Shown here piece after piece: positions 34,321 to 48,369 of a stretch of DNA of 64,000 nt (positions are counted from its first letter, which is position 1; every line of letters begins with the position of its first letter). The translations under genes were made by a program, and so were the position numbers. Under the pieces are notes generated by a model. That model worked only from the letters and a program-made list of their open reading frames with translations. It was not told the DNA's origin and searched no databases. Origin of the DNA: Ustulina deusta (taxonomy: Eukaryota > Ascomycota > Sordariomycetes > Xylariales > Xylariaceae). The stretch covers positions 868,001 to 932,000 of the forward strand of contig JAJNNX010000014.1 of assembly GCA_023159155.1 (NCBI GenBank). Direction: 5' to 3'.

Positions 34321-34875
34321 CCAACTTTAAAGTACCCCCTCGACCTTCCAACCTATCCCTAAGACTATGAAAGCCTACTCTAGCATGAACCTCGCGCTGA
34401 AATTGACCTCAGGAACAGGGAACGCATCCGCTATGAATTCCTAGGCTCAAGACAGCTAGCTGGAGTCAATTATTTGGAGCATTCCCTCTAGATTCCAGGA
34501 GCAGAGGTTACACATTCAGGACTTCCCCTCACTCCTCATCTCTATAGATGGTATCCATTGGGATTAGGACAACATCTTGAAGATAGCGAGATATCTGGAT
34601 GCCAGGAAACAAAGTCGAGAACCAGACCGTATTCCCCACCACAGCCTCTCTGGCGAATTACCATCGAGGCACTTTCGCAGATATCCAGAATGAGAAACAA
34701 TATGCATGATCAGGACACTGGGGAGCTCTATAGTTTTTATTTTCAGCAAGTCAATATATCGGCAGCCCTCGCCCAGCGGAGCGCACTGACAAGGATGGCA
34801 TCGAGCTACACACAACTATGGCAGCAAGGAAGCTTTCGACCGCAGCAGCCTCATCTAGCTATTATGATTTTATGA
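34321..34875 (+). pseudogene. gene remnant with three RIP-type stop codons
   Basis: One plus-strand frame reads as protein-like sequence over 185 codons (for example RNRERIRYEFLGSRQLAGV and LTPHLYRWYPLGLGQ), broken at TAA 34360, TAG 34381 and TAG 34489. Each stop is one C-to-T change from CAA or CAG, the CpA-to-TpA change preferred by RIP. The frame then stays open to 34875. No family is recognised. Confidence 0.4.
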
Positions 34876-36385
34876 TTTGATCGTCGATAGAAATTCGGTC
34901 CGTTACCAACCGTGTTGGTAGTGTGCGTATCGATGAAACCACACCACGCAAAGGAGCTACCTCAACAACTCTACCCCTTCAGCCACACCCCCTACATCTC
35001 ACGATCACTACTCCAACATGCCAATTACTGAGTGGATAAACGACACAAAAATGTTTTTTGTTTCAAGAGCTCTATCACACTTAGACAATGTAGCTATAAC
35101 TCTCAGCCGGGGGTATTCCAAATGCAATTCTTTCCCCCCATGGCCATTCCCAACTGCGCTAAAATAAATAATAGTTGTTCTACATACTGTAAAGCCACTC
35201 TGTTCTATGCACACCACTTCAATACACAAGATAAAAAATATATATACAGACCACTACAATCACGCTCAATGATAACCCTACGAAACCAGCGCCAGGTCAA
35301 CCATCGAAACAATCCAGGGCTGTAGAGCCGCACGAGTAACAATGCACACCAGCAACCACCATCCGCAAACAGCGAACTGAAAACCGACATCCCTTCGCCT
35401 GCAAATTGCCACCGAGCTCAAGAGGTTCTTCGAGAATAACGCGCCTCGTCACGAACCTCGTCGCCATAGCGACTAGATACTAGCATTTCTCTGCAACTAT
35501 GTGAGGCAGATCACGTGACGAGGATGAAGCATTAGCCGAGAAGTGGAACCGGATTATAACATGCATCTGCCTACCTACCTAACCTAGGTAGGCTAGATGC
35601 TTGCATATAGAAGACGGATAGTAAGCCGCCTCCAAACAGACGCTAAGCTGCTGTTCTCTCAGCTCTCCACGTATTCGCCAAATGCGGCGATAGGGGGGGC
35701 CATCGAGAGCGCCGTGACAGGTTGTGTGAGTGGATGCATGGGGAAATGGATGATCGGGGATTACTAGTGGTAGTTAGGATACTGCATACTTACACTAGAC
35801 CGAGCCGATCACAACATCATCATCATCATCATCACGGTCAGGGAAAGTACCTAATCTTTGCTTGCTTGCACTGTCCACGGCGTTTATGCAAGTACACGAA
35901 CGATGCAGACGTGCCCGCTCGCCGAAATTACAGGATACCTAGACATCGCGGAGATCCGAAAGAAACATACATCCGTAATGCGTGCCTTTTCAAATTAGCC
36001 GTTTCTATTGATTCCAGCTCATGTCCTTTTCGTCTCTGAGTAAGACCGAAACCCACACAAACATTGGGAAGAAAAATGACCATGGTCCCCGAGAGCCAAG
36101 CGTCGACGCTATCCAAATGGTCTAAATGCTACATGAAACTCCAGAATATGATGGATGATTGCCTGTGCCGTTCATTTCAGTCGTTACAACCAACCCATGT
36201 GTCCGAACCCTCACCGCAAGTGCGGATGGCAACTTTTTGTACAGCTGTTGAACCGTGAACCGGTGTCAATTTTCCCTGGAAATACATACACTAAGGAATG
36301 GCAACGTGAGAAATCGCGTGCTCCTATCGACTCTTACGATGCAAAGCGGACAATTTACTCATGAATTTCATCGCCGAATGGCAAA
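34876..36385. other. gene-free stretch between island and CAX gene
   Basis: No supported gene. Around 35205-35225 the words GCACACCACTTCAATAC resemble a MITE end, but no partner end was found. A TACCTACCTA/TAGGTAGG palindrome lies at 35570-35595 and a short CAT repeat at 35815-35835. Confidence 0.45.
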
Positions 36386-37925
36386 TCACGTGAAGAGACT
36401 ACGCTCGACGTGTTCACCGCTTTCAGCTCCCTCCATGCCTGTAGTCGTCGCCAACGGAGGGAAGTAGAAGGCGGCGACGGCAATCGCGATGTACGTGATG
36501 ATGCAAAGGAAGCCCTCGAAGTAGTCGGATTTCTGGTCGCGGAGGTAGTTCCCCACAGTGATGATGGCGATGAGGAGGATGGCGATCTCGAAGATCTCGA
36601 AGTTGAGATTGAGCGGGAGCCCGCGGCCCCAGGCAACGATGACGACGAGCGGGGCGTTCAGCATGGCGGTCTGGATGGTGGAGCCGATGCAGTGCGAGAG
36701 TGCAAAGTTGATTTGATTGTCCCAGGCCTCGTCGAGGGCCGTCAGGTGCTCAGCGGCTTTTTCGACAAGCGGAACAAGGATCAGACCCATAAAGGGGTCT
36801 GATATTCCGCTTTCCTCTACTACCGGTTCGATCTCGCGAACGAGCGCGAGCGCGATGAGGGTCACGAGAGCAACGGAGACAGCGAGTGAAATGATGCATT
36901 CAGTCAATGTCAGCTTTGCCCTGTCTTTTTCCTTGTGCTTGTCAGCGTCTCGGTTCTCGTCATGCTCGAAGATCGCGTCGTAGATGCCGTGGTGTGTGTG
37001 CATTTGGAACCAGACAAAGACGATATATGCAATTAGCAAAAGCACAGCAACAATTCGTGATATCTGCGTTGTTCTATTGTCAAGATTTTCCACTGAGACG
37101 TTGTAATCATCGAGATTGAGAGAGATGCTGTGCTGGAAGATGGTTGGAATCGCGAGCCCAAGTCCACTACGCGCCGTTAGTTTCCATGAAACTAGAAGGG
37201 GACGGGGGGAAGGAATTCGTACGCCATGAGGAGCAAACCAGTGCCGACTTCACTAAGCGCGGCGTCAAATGTCGCCGTCTTGCGTCGTAGACCAGCCGCG
37301 AAGAAGCACGATCCCAGGCATAGGAGCATGGTAGCTAGTATAGAGCCCAGGATAGCAGCTCGGATAATGTAGAACTTCGTTTTATTTTCCGTGCTCAGGA
37401 GCAGTACAAGAAAGAGGACGATCTCGACGAGAGAACCAATCCTATCACAGTGTCAGTCGAGGCGAGAGCAAAGCAGTCATATACGCACGTTGTCTCGGTC
37501 AGCACACCGAGCATATGGGGCATCTTCCTAGCGAGTTCGGCGCCGGCAAAACCAACCAGATTGGCGCAGGGTACCATCGCGATATAGGCGAGACTAAATC
37601 TGAGTGTAGAAGGACCGGTTTCTGTATAATAGACGGCGAGAGCGGCCGGTACAAAGGGCCATAGGATGTTGACGGCCCGCGCGACGCGGCTCGACGACGC
37701 CCATATAATCTTCAACAGCTGAACGGGATGAAGGCCTCGGCGGCCGCTCTCTCCTGCTGACTTGATACGAAATAAACGGCCGGACAACTGACGGTCACCG
37801 CTTGCATCGCCCTCCTCGACAATGTCCTGGCGAGAATGCGGCAATGCAGCGTCCCGCGAGCCTTGGAGGGACACTGGGGACTGTTTCTCCTGGGCAACAT
37901 CGCCGCCGGTTTCTGCTCCGGCCAT
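36386..37925 (-). CDS. Ca2+/H+ antiporter, CAX (VCX1-like) family
   Basis: Exons 37925-37489, 37441-37223 and 37166-36386 (introns of 47 and 56 nt) give 478 residues. After a hydrophilic N-terminus the protein has about ten to eleven membrane segments. The two CAX repeats are visible: the first around CANLVGFAGAELA with LTETTIGSLVEIVLF, the second around LVPLVEKAAEHLTA with HCIGSTIQTAML; the acidic residues in these blocks bind Ca2+. An acidic, His-containing loop (FEHDENRDADKHKEKDR) separates the halves. The family moves Ca2+ into the vacuole in exchange for protons. The ATG at 37925 is used because the upstream in-frame codons have no ATG. Confidence 0.9.
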
Positions 37926-39068
37926 CTTCGGCCGGATAACAAATAGCGAGTGTAGAGCGTTCCCAAAAGGCTCAAGCAATTACGAATGTGTAAAGGAAAG
38001 GATTTGCATGAACCGAAAACAGACGTGGTTGTGGATAATGAAGGTGTAACGAGATGCCTTGGAAATGTTGTCTGCACAATAAAATACAAGTTCGGTCATT
38101 TCATAGCAAAGAGGGAGCCAACTTGAAGTTAGCAGGGGTCAAGCTACACCATGTACTTACTATGGAATACTACCTTGTCAGGCATAGATACTTACTTGTA
38201 GAATGAATGCAATTCGACTAAGCTTGCACAGTGTGACATGGACAGGCGATACCCACATCAAAGCGTGTTTGCATCTGGTTGGCCACGAGTCGACCGTAGA
38301 GGAACCAGCCCTTAATACGAAGCTATTTCTACGTCTAGGCGTGTTTGAGGATTGAAACAGGGGTACAGGTACAGCTGGTACCTCCAGATGTATACTGGAT
38401 ATTGACTACGTGCATACGGTCCTCTTGTGACGGTCCTGAATCTCCGATAAAGACTGCCAGTGTGTAGTAAAGTGAATTGTTAATCAGGAGTTCCAAGCCG
38501 ACCATGGCAACATCTCACGCGGCAAGCCTATGTGGTGCCAATCTTCGCGTACCTAGGCGGTACCTCGGGAGTCTAATTCGTCGGTGCACTTGGCATAGGC
38601 GCTAAGAGCACATGTGTACCTATGAAAACGACGGGATTATACACCTAACGGCTTGGCTTCTGAATGCATTGGATTCCTGTTTCATGTCATGAGATGCCCA
38701 ATAACAATATGTAGTCCCAAAACAAGAACCTGTTGTAGACAACACACGGAATTGGCATCATTCTACACACAGAGATTATAGTGGCATCATGTCACTGTAA
38801 TGGAGAAGGTTACAATTGCCCTCACGGAACTATACAAAATTTACCCAATTATTATATGCATGTGCTCGCAGTGGCTGTAGTTCAACACAGAAAGGGGAAA
38901 AACCAAAGCCCAATACCCGTTTAATTGTAACACCTCCTGCCAAATGCATCCCAGGTGTGCCAGCGACCCATGATAGTATTGCAAGGATATGTGACCCGAC
39001 AGTAGATACTTGGGCAAAATCGTGATTGGAGTCGAATGAGCGAGATGACTAGACCATCTAGACCCCAT
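37926..39068. other. intergenic, no gene seen
   Basis: About 1.1 kb between two minus-strand genes. It should contain the antiporter promoter and the 3' end of the class V chitin synthase transcript. Nothing coding was found. Confidence 0.5.
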
Positions 39069-42000
39069 CTACAACTGTCCAGAGAGTAGCGCCTCCGTTG
39101 CTATAAAACCAGTTAGCTGAATTCTCGAGACATTTGAATCAAGTTGATGCTTACCGCTGTTTATATACGCTCGTCTAGATTCAAGCGGAACATTAAATCT
39201 TCTTTCCAATTCCTGTTTGATGCCTTTCTTCGTGACTGTCATCAGATCGGCAGTCCGCAAAATCTCACGAATTTCAGCCAGGAGCGCATCATCGCTAGGC
39301 ATAGACGCCATATCCGCCATCTCAGTCTCGCCATGATTGCCGAAGAATTGTGAGCCTCCAAACTGACTCATTCTATTGTTGGTAGGAGCAAATGACATAC
39401 GGCTGAAATTGCCAGCATTCTTAATGTCGTATGGGGGGACAATCCCTACGGTTGAACCAGCGCGAGACTGTGCATGATAGTAGTCGGATGCGGCAGCATT
39501 CATGCCTGCCTTCGTAGCATAGCTAAACCCGCTGACCTCAGAACGAGTATCTTCCTTGGAAGTCTGCGCATCCCAGAGCTCGGCCTGATACTCCTCCCAC
39601 CTCTTCCGGGGGATTGAAGAAGGGTCAAATTTACCCTCATCAGAAATAACAACCTTCTTGCCTTTTTCGCCAGCAACCACACGGGTATTGCCCCAGTTGA
39701 AGTCGTCCATATTCCAGAAGGCATAGAGCGGCAGACCGAAGGAGAAGACAGGGACAGCTAAGACATAAAGAATTAACCAGCCAACCATCTCCCATCGTCT
39801 ACGTAGGATGAAAATGATGGCTTGCAACCCGTAGATCGCGCCAAGCAGGATAAAGGCAGTGAGTGGGACAACAGTGCTAGCAGTGGCGACAAGAACGATG
39901 AGATAGACGATGTAAGCGACGGTCACCGGCTGCACAATCGTTGAGAGGAGATCAATAAACACTACAAAGCGCATACTGAAGCAGCAAAAACCACAAAGTT
40001 GTGACATGGGAACGAGCTCCATAAGATTGTGCACCGTTGAATTAATCCAGCGACGGCGCTGAGACATAAATACCTGCCAGGTATCCGGGGCGATGGTCCA
40101 AGCTTTGGCCGGGAAGATGTACTTGGTCTTATACTTCGAATGGTACTTGAGGAGAAGCGTAGTTAGGTATCGATCCTCACCAAGATGCAACAGGTTCTTC
40201 ATATGCAGGGTGTCCACACGGATCGTAGCATAATCATCTACAATCTCACGGCTGACGAACAATGGCTTTCCGGACTCCGCAGCACGAATGCGGTACATAG
40301 AGAAACAACCTGGCAGACAAGTGACACTGCCGAACAAACTTTCGAAAGCCTTCGCCAGGTTGTGAGAGATGTAGTACTCATATACCTGAATCATTGTGAT
40401 GAACGAAGCTTTAGAATTGGTTAGGGCGGTTTCGCCACAACAGGCAATCAAACGAGTATCGTCAAGGAACGCAGAAACCATGCGAGTAGCTGAGTCTGGG
40501 GCGACAACGGTGTCAGCGTCGATTTGGAGCATGTACTCATAGAAGGTTGGGTTGACTCCAATGACGTTGCGGATTTGATGGTACATTTCTAATTCCAGTG
40601 GGCTCATCGGCAGATTGTAGTGGACGCGGTTGAGGAAACGCATCATAACCATTTGCGAATCACGTTTGCCACGATTGCCAGGGCGGGAGACTTCTGAAGG
40701 TTTGCCGACCTTAACGACAACTAGAAAGGGAACAATATGGCCTTGGACTTCGTATAGACCGGAATAGACCTTGCCCATATTGTGTTGTTTAAGGCCTTCA
40801 CCAAGCGACTCGAAGCTGAGAGGTTCAGGATCGACGGTCTCCGATACACCGAGAATATCGAGCACAATACGTGGTGTTGGGCGATCGTTTCCTTGCCCAA
40901 TAATCATTCCGTCGCAGATGATTACCAAGAGTTTGCGCTTATCATCGTACCGCATACGAGCAGCGGAATCAATAGCTCGGCGAAGCGAGTCCTCATCCTC
41001 AGTATAGGCTGGGATTTGACACATAATAAACTTGTCGATATCCTCTGGCATGTTTTTACCCCCGAACTGAAGGGCAGCAAGGAACTTGAAGCCGATGATG
41101 GTAACAAGGATGATAGAGACAGCGAGGACAAGATATTGCGCAAATTGACACTTAACAGAGTTTCGGGTGTCAACGTCGCCAACATAGAAAAGATTGTCCA
41201 AGCAAAGCTGCATACGGGAACGCAGCGCATCGTCCATAGGAGACCGGTTCCATAGCTCGGTCAAATCGGTACCAGCCTTCTCTGTGAAAAGGGTTAAGAC
41301 AGTGTCATCCATAAAATTGGCAACGTCAGGATCAGTGGGTTTATCCACGCCTTCAGGCACCATGATAGGGCGACCGCCGAGCATGTACTTAGTCAAGTCG
41401 TAGACTCGACCATTGAGTATAGCAATTTGATTTTGTTTAGACGCAAGAGTTTTGACATATTGTGATGAGTATCCTATGGTGCCCTTCTTCCAGCTACCTT
41501 TTAGAACTTGCATTCTTTCATAAAACCAATCCGGTTGGTACTTGGTGGTGTAGTATCGATAATCATGGTAGTTGGCGTTTATATCCCCAGAACTGATCAG
41601 ACTGGCTGTGCCACTCACGTTGGCTGACTTGTAGTCTAGGGTGACTGAGGGATCAACTTCGCCATTCTTGCCTTGGCAGAGAGCCGAGACTTGAACCGGG
41701 AATAAAGATGTGATGTCCATACCACCATAGTTAGTAAGTTTCGTGGTTGAGATGTAAGGTGGGTAGTGATGCGAAGCATATGACGAAATGTCAAAAACCT
41801 GGCCACGAATTGAAGCATACGCTTTGTGGCCGTCTTTGCCATCGTAAGCCGATAGTTCAGAGGCACTGAACACGTACTGTTTAGGGCAGATGAGCATGGG
41901 GAAGACGACAATGAAGAAAATGGCAAAAAGACAACTGAACCAGATGATAAAGTTGATCGCCAACTTTTCTCGCCAAGCCATCCGCACATCTTTACGTGGC

Positions 42001-44789
42001 ATCCGTCCGACTGAGCGAATGAGAAAATCAGGGACAAACCAGGTAAGCATGTATACGACAAAGATCCAGCGTTTGCGACTTGGACTGTCCCGATATTCCT
42101 CAACTTCGACCAACGACTTTTCATTGCCACGTTCGGCCATCTGCTCGCGGGTATCGAGATTCTTGAACATATCACCGCCACCAAAAGCAGATGCGCCAGC
42201 CTCAGAGCGTGTGTCAATATCACCGCTACCGAAGTAGCCTCCACGAGCTTTGTCGCTGTATTGGGGCGTGTTGCCAATAGACACAAGCCGCTCCTTGGAG
42301 GCACCAAACGGCAAGTCGCCTCCAGGCGTAGAGCCGTCACCCGGGTCGGATGCGTATCGGCCAGACGCAGAGGTGCTGTCGCCCAATGATGTTACCTCCA
42401 TCCAACAGCGTTCACTTAGGAAAATGCCAGTAGACCCAATATGGGCTTCGTTGGTTGGCCATTGCCTATTCTGCACAACAGCTTCAACTTTCTCCCGCTC
42501 GCTCCCTACGAAGATCGTCTCAGCATCGGCAAGACCGAGAAATTCGCCGAACGGTAGGAAAACACTAAAATCTGCGGACCGTAACCGTTGGCTGATCTCC
42601 GCAATGCCGAAGGTCTGCACCTGCGATCTGACGCATTTACTGTCAAATTGATTTGCAATGCGTCTATCATTTGGTTTTAAGCAGAAGACGAAGTAATTAT
42701 TTGTGTTGGGAGCTGTGATAGCTTGCTTGACGTTCTCCAAGGCCGATAAAAATTGACCTGATGCACCTTGTTCTGACTGGCGCATACTCTTGCTTGGACC
42801 TTCCTTTGACCAGCTCTGGCCTTTGGTATCGCCAGCATCACTGTCTATATCATCAAAAGATTCTTCGCGTAATCTACGTGGTCTCATGGTTCGGCCACCT
42901 TTTCTGGACATGACGCTGGGTGCCCTCATAGGCTTTGAGCTCACGGAAGCTTGCATAACGGTTGTCTTCTCGTGTGGATGCATTACCGTTTGCAGAGCTT
43001 CTTGGCCAAAAAGACGCGCAACGAATTCGCTCTTGCTAGAGTTGATTAGATTCATGAGGTCGCCAGAAATGACCTCACCGTTCTCCTCCACGAGGCCCTT
43101 GATAGGATAATCGACTTCACCAGCGAAGTGTCTCACAGTGAAGGTGGCTGCCGTATTTTCAGACATAAAATTGCTCCCAGGAAGTCTAGCAGTCGCGGAG
43201 CCTACAGTAATTGCGGGGTTTTTACCCTCGAACCGTTTCCGTAAACTCTCCAGTAGTTGCATGTCCGTGCGGTTGCGACGAGTTTGATCATCGAGGATGC
43301 TAAGCAACCCATTTGTCGGTTTCAGTAGGCCTTTCACAGCGTCTGAGTTGTCAAAATAGCTCGTAGCAGGGACGGTAACTTCTTCTGTGTCTAGCATGTC
43401 TGCCTTTCGGTCGAAAAAGTTGTGCAGAGTGAGATTATAGAGTGATTCCATAGCAGCATTGGTGAGTAGCTGGTCGAGGGCCGAGCCAGTGGATGTTTGC
43501 TGAGAGAAGCCCGGGAAATCGATAATGTCAATCGTATTGGCAATGGACTCTTCCGCAGCACAGATTTTTTGGTTAATATTCTCAATAACGTATGCAACGA
43601 GCAGAGAATACAGCGTGCGGGCAAGTTCATCGGCGTTTGCGCGGGCTCCTTGGGGATCCAGCATGACTGTTACTCTCTCGCGGTGGATCATCTTAGTCTT
43701 ATAGCCCATGGTATTCTGTAGATCTTGGGAGCTGACGCCTAGAAACGCAGCAATGATGCCTAATACATCTTTGTTTCGTGCCGCAGTCACAGTCCGCGCA
43801 CCTTCATGCGAATACCCACCGCTGTCATCAGCAGTCGCAGTAGTATTTGCAGAAGTCTCGAATTCAAGCTGTCCGATGTGTAGGATACAAGCCAGGATCT
43901 GGCATATTTCGGCGATTTCGCTTCTGGGAAACTCCAACTTTCTGAGGGCAGTCTTGAATAGCTGGAATCCTTCAGCATCGTTCACACCGACTTTGAGCTG
44001 TGTAGGATGACCCAAATATTTCCATCGTCTCTGCCCGGCTGAATCTCTCGGGGTATCGATACCAAGATGTGTCTTTTCAGCATCACTAGTACCGGCAAGG
44101 AGATAGTATAGCACGTGGAAGTTTCGTTCCCCTGTCGGCACTGCCGTAATCCTGCTTCGCTCTAGCCTATGATCCAAGAGTTTACCGCCAATTAGGACGG
44201 GGTTAGTGGTTGACGCTGTGTCGTATTGAAGTTCGTAAAACAGGCCAGCTTTGGATGCGGTAGGAGTTGTGGCGGTTTTGGTTGTTGTCAGCGAGTCAAA
44301 AACATAGGCGGCTAGAGAAACCTTGCTAGACAACGGAGTGGACGACTTGTTCAAAAGTGAAGTGAGGAGATGGGATCGTATGGTTGTTTTTCCAGAGCCA
44401 GATTCACCCCTGACGAGATCATGATTAGCTTATTTCCTCTCAACAACAACCTATGCAGTCATGACAAGTATGTATACGCACAAGAAAAGGACGGTCTGAT
44501 TCTCAGACCGATGGCCCATCCTCAGGAAAGCCCGGTCGGCTATATCCTCGGCCCCGGCCATAGCACTCCCTTCTTTACCTCCATCGAGACCCTTGGTCGA
44601 GGACGTATAGGTATTGAGAGATATGAGGGCATGGGAAGAAAGCCTCGCAGTCGGAATAGCAACATGGAAACGGCTGGCGAGATGTGCGGTTAAGTGAGTG
44701 TCGGACTGAAGATGGGCAGGTAGCGAGGGCAACGACGGTTGGGTATGGGCACCTCCACTGCCGCCCATAGGGGGGATGTGCAAAGCCAT
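39069..44789 (-). CDS. class V chitin synthase with myosin motor-like head
   Basis: Exons 44789-44482, 44409-39155 and 39100-39069 (introns of 72 and 54 nt) give 1864 residues, the usual size. The first join creates the P-loop GESGSGKTT (104-112). The myosin-like head runs to about residue 780 ([17 protein letters not shown] near 690). Membrane segments near 880 and 920 follow, then a cytochrome-b5-like domain (about 950-1000, [16 protein letters not shown]), another membrane segment, and the GT2 chitin synthase domain with [15 protein letters not shown] (about 1514) and QRRRW (1553-1557). A DEK_C domain ends the protein ([19 protein letters not shown]); the 32-base last exon supplies [10 protein letters not shown]. 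The enzyme polymerises UDP-GlcNAc into wall chitin at hyphal tips and septa. It is divergently paired with the class VII gene. Confidence 0.95.
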
Positions 44790-47700
44790 GATGGGTTCAA
44801 GCCAACAGGCTGGCAGTCACTGCGATGAAAAGACGTGGTGACAGCAAAATCGGCGACGGTATGCAATTTGTCTAGCTAGGGCGTGGTTTGGCAGACGACG
44901 TGAGAAGAACAAGCCCTGGCCCCCTGATTATGACGCCAGGTGAGGGTATGGAGGCGCTGGCAAAGGCAAAAGGCAGAATATACAAGTGACTGGACGGCGT
45001 AAATTAGGAATATCGTAGATAGCGAGCGTAAACAAGGACACAATACAATAACGAATGTGACTATTAAGACGAAACGGGAGGTTAGGATAATGAGGAGCGA
45101 GTGTAATGGTCCCCAGGCCAGGTGTTGCGCGGCGGCTGTGGATGAGAGAAAAGGGTCGATCTCTGGATTGGTTCAGTCTGGATTAGTGTGTGTTTTCATT
45201 GACAGGAGTCCACCAGCCAGCAATCGGCTCCCCTAAGACCGCATGAATTAAAAATACATGTTGCATGTTATGCCTGAACTGACACGGGGTGGGCGCTGGT
45301 CAGGAGAAAACCGTGTGCATCTCTCACTACCTACTGTGCCGCTGGTACTGTTTCCTTGTGCGCGCAGTCGGGACATGTACCTACACTACCTACAAAGGTA
45401 GGTACTTGACTCGTAAAATAGGTGCTGCAACGCTAGCATCAGCCCTCAGCCCGTGTTTAGCGTGCTTAATGCCGGCCAATATATTAGGTACAGTAGCCGA
45501 GACGAACTAGTGGTTATGTATCTTAGAAGTATCTAACCCAATCTTGAATAATTGTTGATGGAGAACTTGACGTTGTTATTTCGTCCTCGAGATTGTTAGA
45601 AAGTGCGTACACAATTGCTAGCATAGTGCTGCAAATTTGCAGACCTTGCGGTCATGGCATAAATACGAGCAAGATATAGGTAGAAGCAGTTGTGGATGGG
45701 TATGAGGATTTGCAAAGTTTTATGATCGACAAATCTTTGCACAGCCTACCTATTCCACCAAGAATTCTACCCACCGTCCATGCTAGTAGCATCTGGCTTA
45801 TGCGTAGTAGACGACAAATGTAGCTAGACACACGGGGAACTCCAAAGATCATTTGCGCATTACTTACTCGGGCGGGTAGCCACACTACATCTTTTGCTGA
45901 CGCGGGTCTACATGTACATCTCCAGTCGAAACAATTGTGACAATTATGTGAAAGCCTAAGGTGAGGAAGAGGTTCCAACGTTTCTGAGACATCATACTTC
46001 GGCACGCTCTTATACTACTTATACTCGGTAGCATGTTGAATGTGTTGGGACTATAGTGCCTTTGGTAGGCAGAGAGTGTGGCCAGGTATTCCCATCTCAG
46101 TACGGCATGTCACGTAAAACCTGGGATTCCTACGTTGTCAGATTGTTGGGCATTCAGAAATAAAAATAACGGCTGCATGCTTTCAAGACAGGCATTTGCA
46201 GCGAAGTGTACAACTGTACGGCCTGTATTTATACAGGCCCATCGAACAGAACAGTGCCACTGTGGAAAATGTCAAGCGTCAGCGCAGCTGGAAGAGGTAA
46301 ACAAACACGGTATATAGTGTACAGTATGTACAGAACTATACTTGGTGCAAGTATCCATCCATACCGAAGTATATGATGTATACTTTGTACGATGTGCAGT
46401 ACTGTATACATAAAAGCAGTGTAGAGCATTGAGCCGTCAATTATCTGTTCCACCATATCACGTCACTCGCCCAATGCCTGTTTGGCAACACGGGGGATGT
46501 GAGGATGACCGAATGCTGCAGAGACGCGTATCCTGCTGCCCATATAGGTACCCCTATACTTCATACTCTATTATCGGCGAGTTGCATGCCACATACAAGG
46601 CCACCGCTGTAACTGCTATTGCTTCCCATCGTCTTGACTTCTGTCTTGACTTCTGTCTTGACTTCTGTCTTGACTTGGTGAGAGGTGAAGCCCCTCTCTA
46701 AAGCCAAGGATGAGGTAGCACCAAGAACTGGTCGTTGCATCATAGCCTGTGCTTTGTTGCTACACTGCTACCTACCTATACTAGTACATACCTTGTAAAT
46801 CTGTATGTGTGGTGTCGACTGTTCGTATAAGTGGGCAGCAAGGACAGGTACTTGCAGAGCGATGTAGAATTCAAGGACTCGACAGCGCCGCTGCTATGCT
46901 GTAGGTATGAGTATTGCACTGTCGGAATAAGAGGGCGCTACACTAGGGTATAGCAGCTGGACTCCGGGCACGAGTAATGTCAAGAATCCCAGGAAAGCGG
47001 GCGGGAAGAATGTGTTGTCTGAGTTGCCTGTCTCGAGTTGTCTTTCTCGTGTTGTCCGATGGTGTGGTGGCAGTGCTGCTAAAAAAAACATGCTGGGTGC
47101 TGGGATCCGGATGGATGGACAATTGAAAGAACTTTTCACAGGGCCTGCTGCCAAGCTCTCCAGGCTCTTGCTCTGAGCGGACAACCCGGGGCTCCACGAG
47201 ACTCCACCTCCAACTTTCGCCGCCTCGTATTTCAAGTACGCTTAGCAATCTAGATCTAGCGCACGGATCCAACCGAAGATTCCCAGCTCTTTATTTATCC
47301 CCTACTGTGGTGTGCCTACTACAGATATGTAATTGTATTTGAATATGAATAGGGCACAAAAGCAAGAAAAAGAAACCAAATTTGAATGGACACAGGGTAA
47401 AATGAGGACTATGTGAGACGATCAACGCCAGTTAAAGTAAAGTCGGTACCTACAGTACGCACCTCGAAGCATCAGTACTACCTAACTGGCCTACATTATA
47501 CATGTAGGTAGTAAATACCAAAGCCACTACCTACCTACTAACCTACCGAAGCGACCTAGGTACTGTATTGACCAATAGACTCTCTGTAGTGTAGTACTTA
47601 CTACATGTTGGTTGCATACGATGGACGCTAGGCCGCAACAGCGAAAAGGACATAAACAAGGACAACATGCTGTACCTGACACAGTAAGTAAATTCGTGCA

Positions 47701-48369
47701 GATCAAATCGTACGGTATACTCCCTACCCAAGTAGTTCGCTACCTGCTCGACACATACGGTACGCCCTCCATTAACCTGCTACCAGGATGATTGCACTGT
47801 GTAATCTGTGCATCGTGTCGGGCGCTTGGCGACCAACTCCTACCAGAGCCGACAACAGCACTCTTCTCTTTCTGTAATAGTGTAGAGACTGCCGGGTGCA
47901 GGTGGTCAGTCAATCAATCGTCCAGTCTCCCTGCATTCTGCATCTTGATTTTCTGCCTCACTACCACCAAGCAACGCTCCCGTTCTGTAGCTCTTCTAAT
48001 TCCCTACCACCTCACTCGCTTGCGTGGTGTTAATAGTCTGTCGTTCATAATTGTCATTTTTTGCCTTGCCTCGGCTTGCTTTGCTTTCGTTTTCAACGAC
48101 AACGTCTTGAATCAGGGGCTGTGGTCTGAGCAGAGAAGACAGCCCAATCATCATCGACGACGTTTTCACTACCTCCCAACACCGAGTCATTCCCAGTCTG
48201 CTCTCGTTCCTATCGACATTGCCCTCGATTACAATCGAGCTCCGTGAGAAGAATACACAACCAGTTCGGCAGTCTTGCCACCACGTATCCGTGTACAGCC
48301 AGCGACGGACAGGTCTCTCTCACATCGTGATTGTCCGAAAGGGCAAGCACGGCCAGACCAGCAGTCAAC
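44790..48369. promoter_or_regulatory. 3.6 kb divergent intergenic region of the chitin synthase pair
   Basis: Both chitin synthase start codons face away from this region, so it must hold both promoters and probably long 5' leaders. The last 500 bases before 48370 are C/T-rich, as in many fungal leaders. TACCTACC-type words cluster at 45385-45415, 46770-46785 and 47500-47555. No gene is supported inside. Confidence 0.6.
46631..46676 (+). repeat. 12-bp tandem repeat, nearly four units
   Basis: GTCTTGACTTCT is repeated 3.8 times without change. It lies in the middle of the divergent chitin synthase region. The identity of the units points to recent slippage. Confidence 0.85.

Noticed and set aside
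41636..42340. 234-codon frame overlapping the class V chitin synthase in another frame
   Set aside because: Lies wholly inside the main exon and has no domain; a shadow.
46631..46676. Possible CRISPR-like array
   Set aside because: A 12-bp unit without spacers in a eukaryotic genome; a plain minisatellite.
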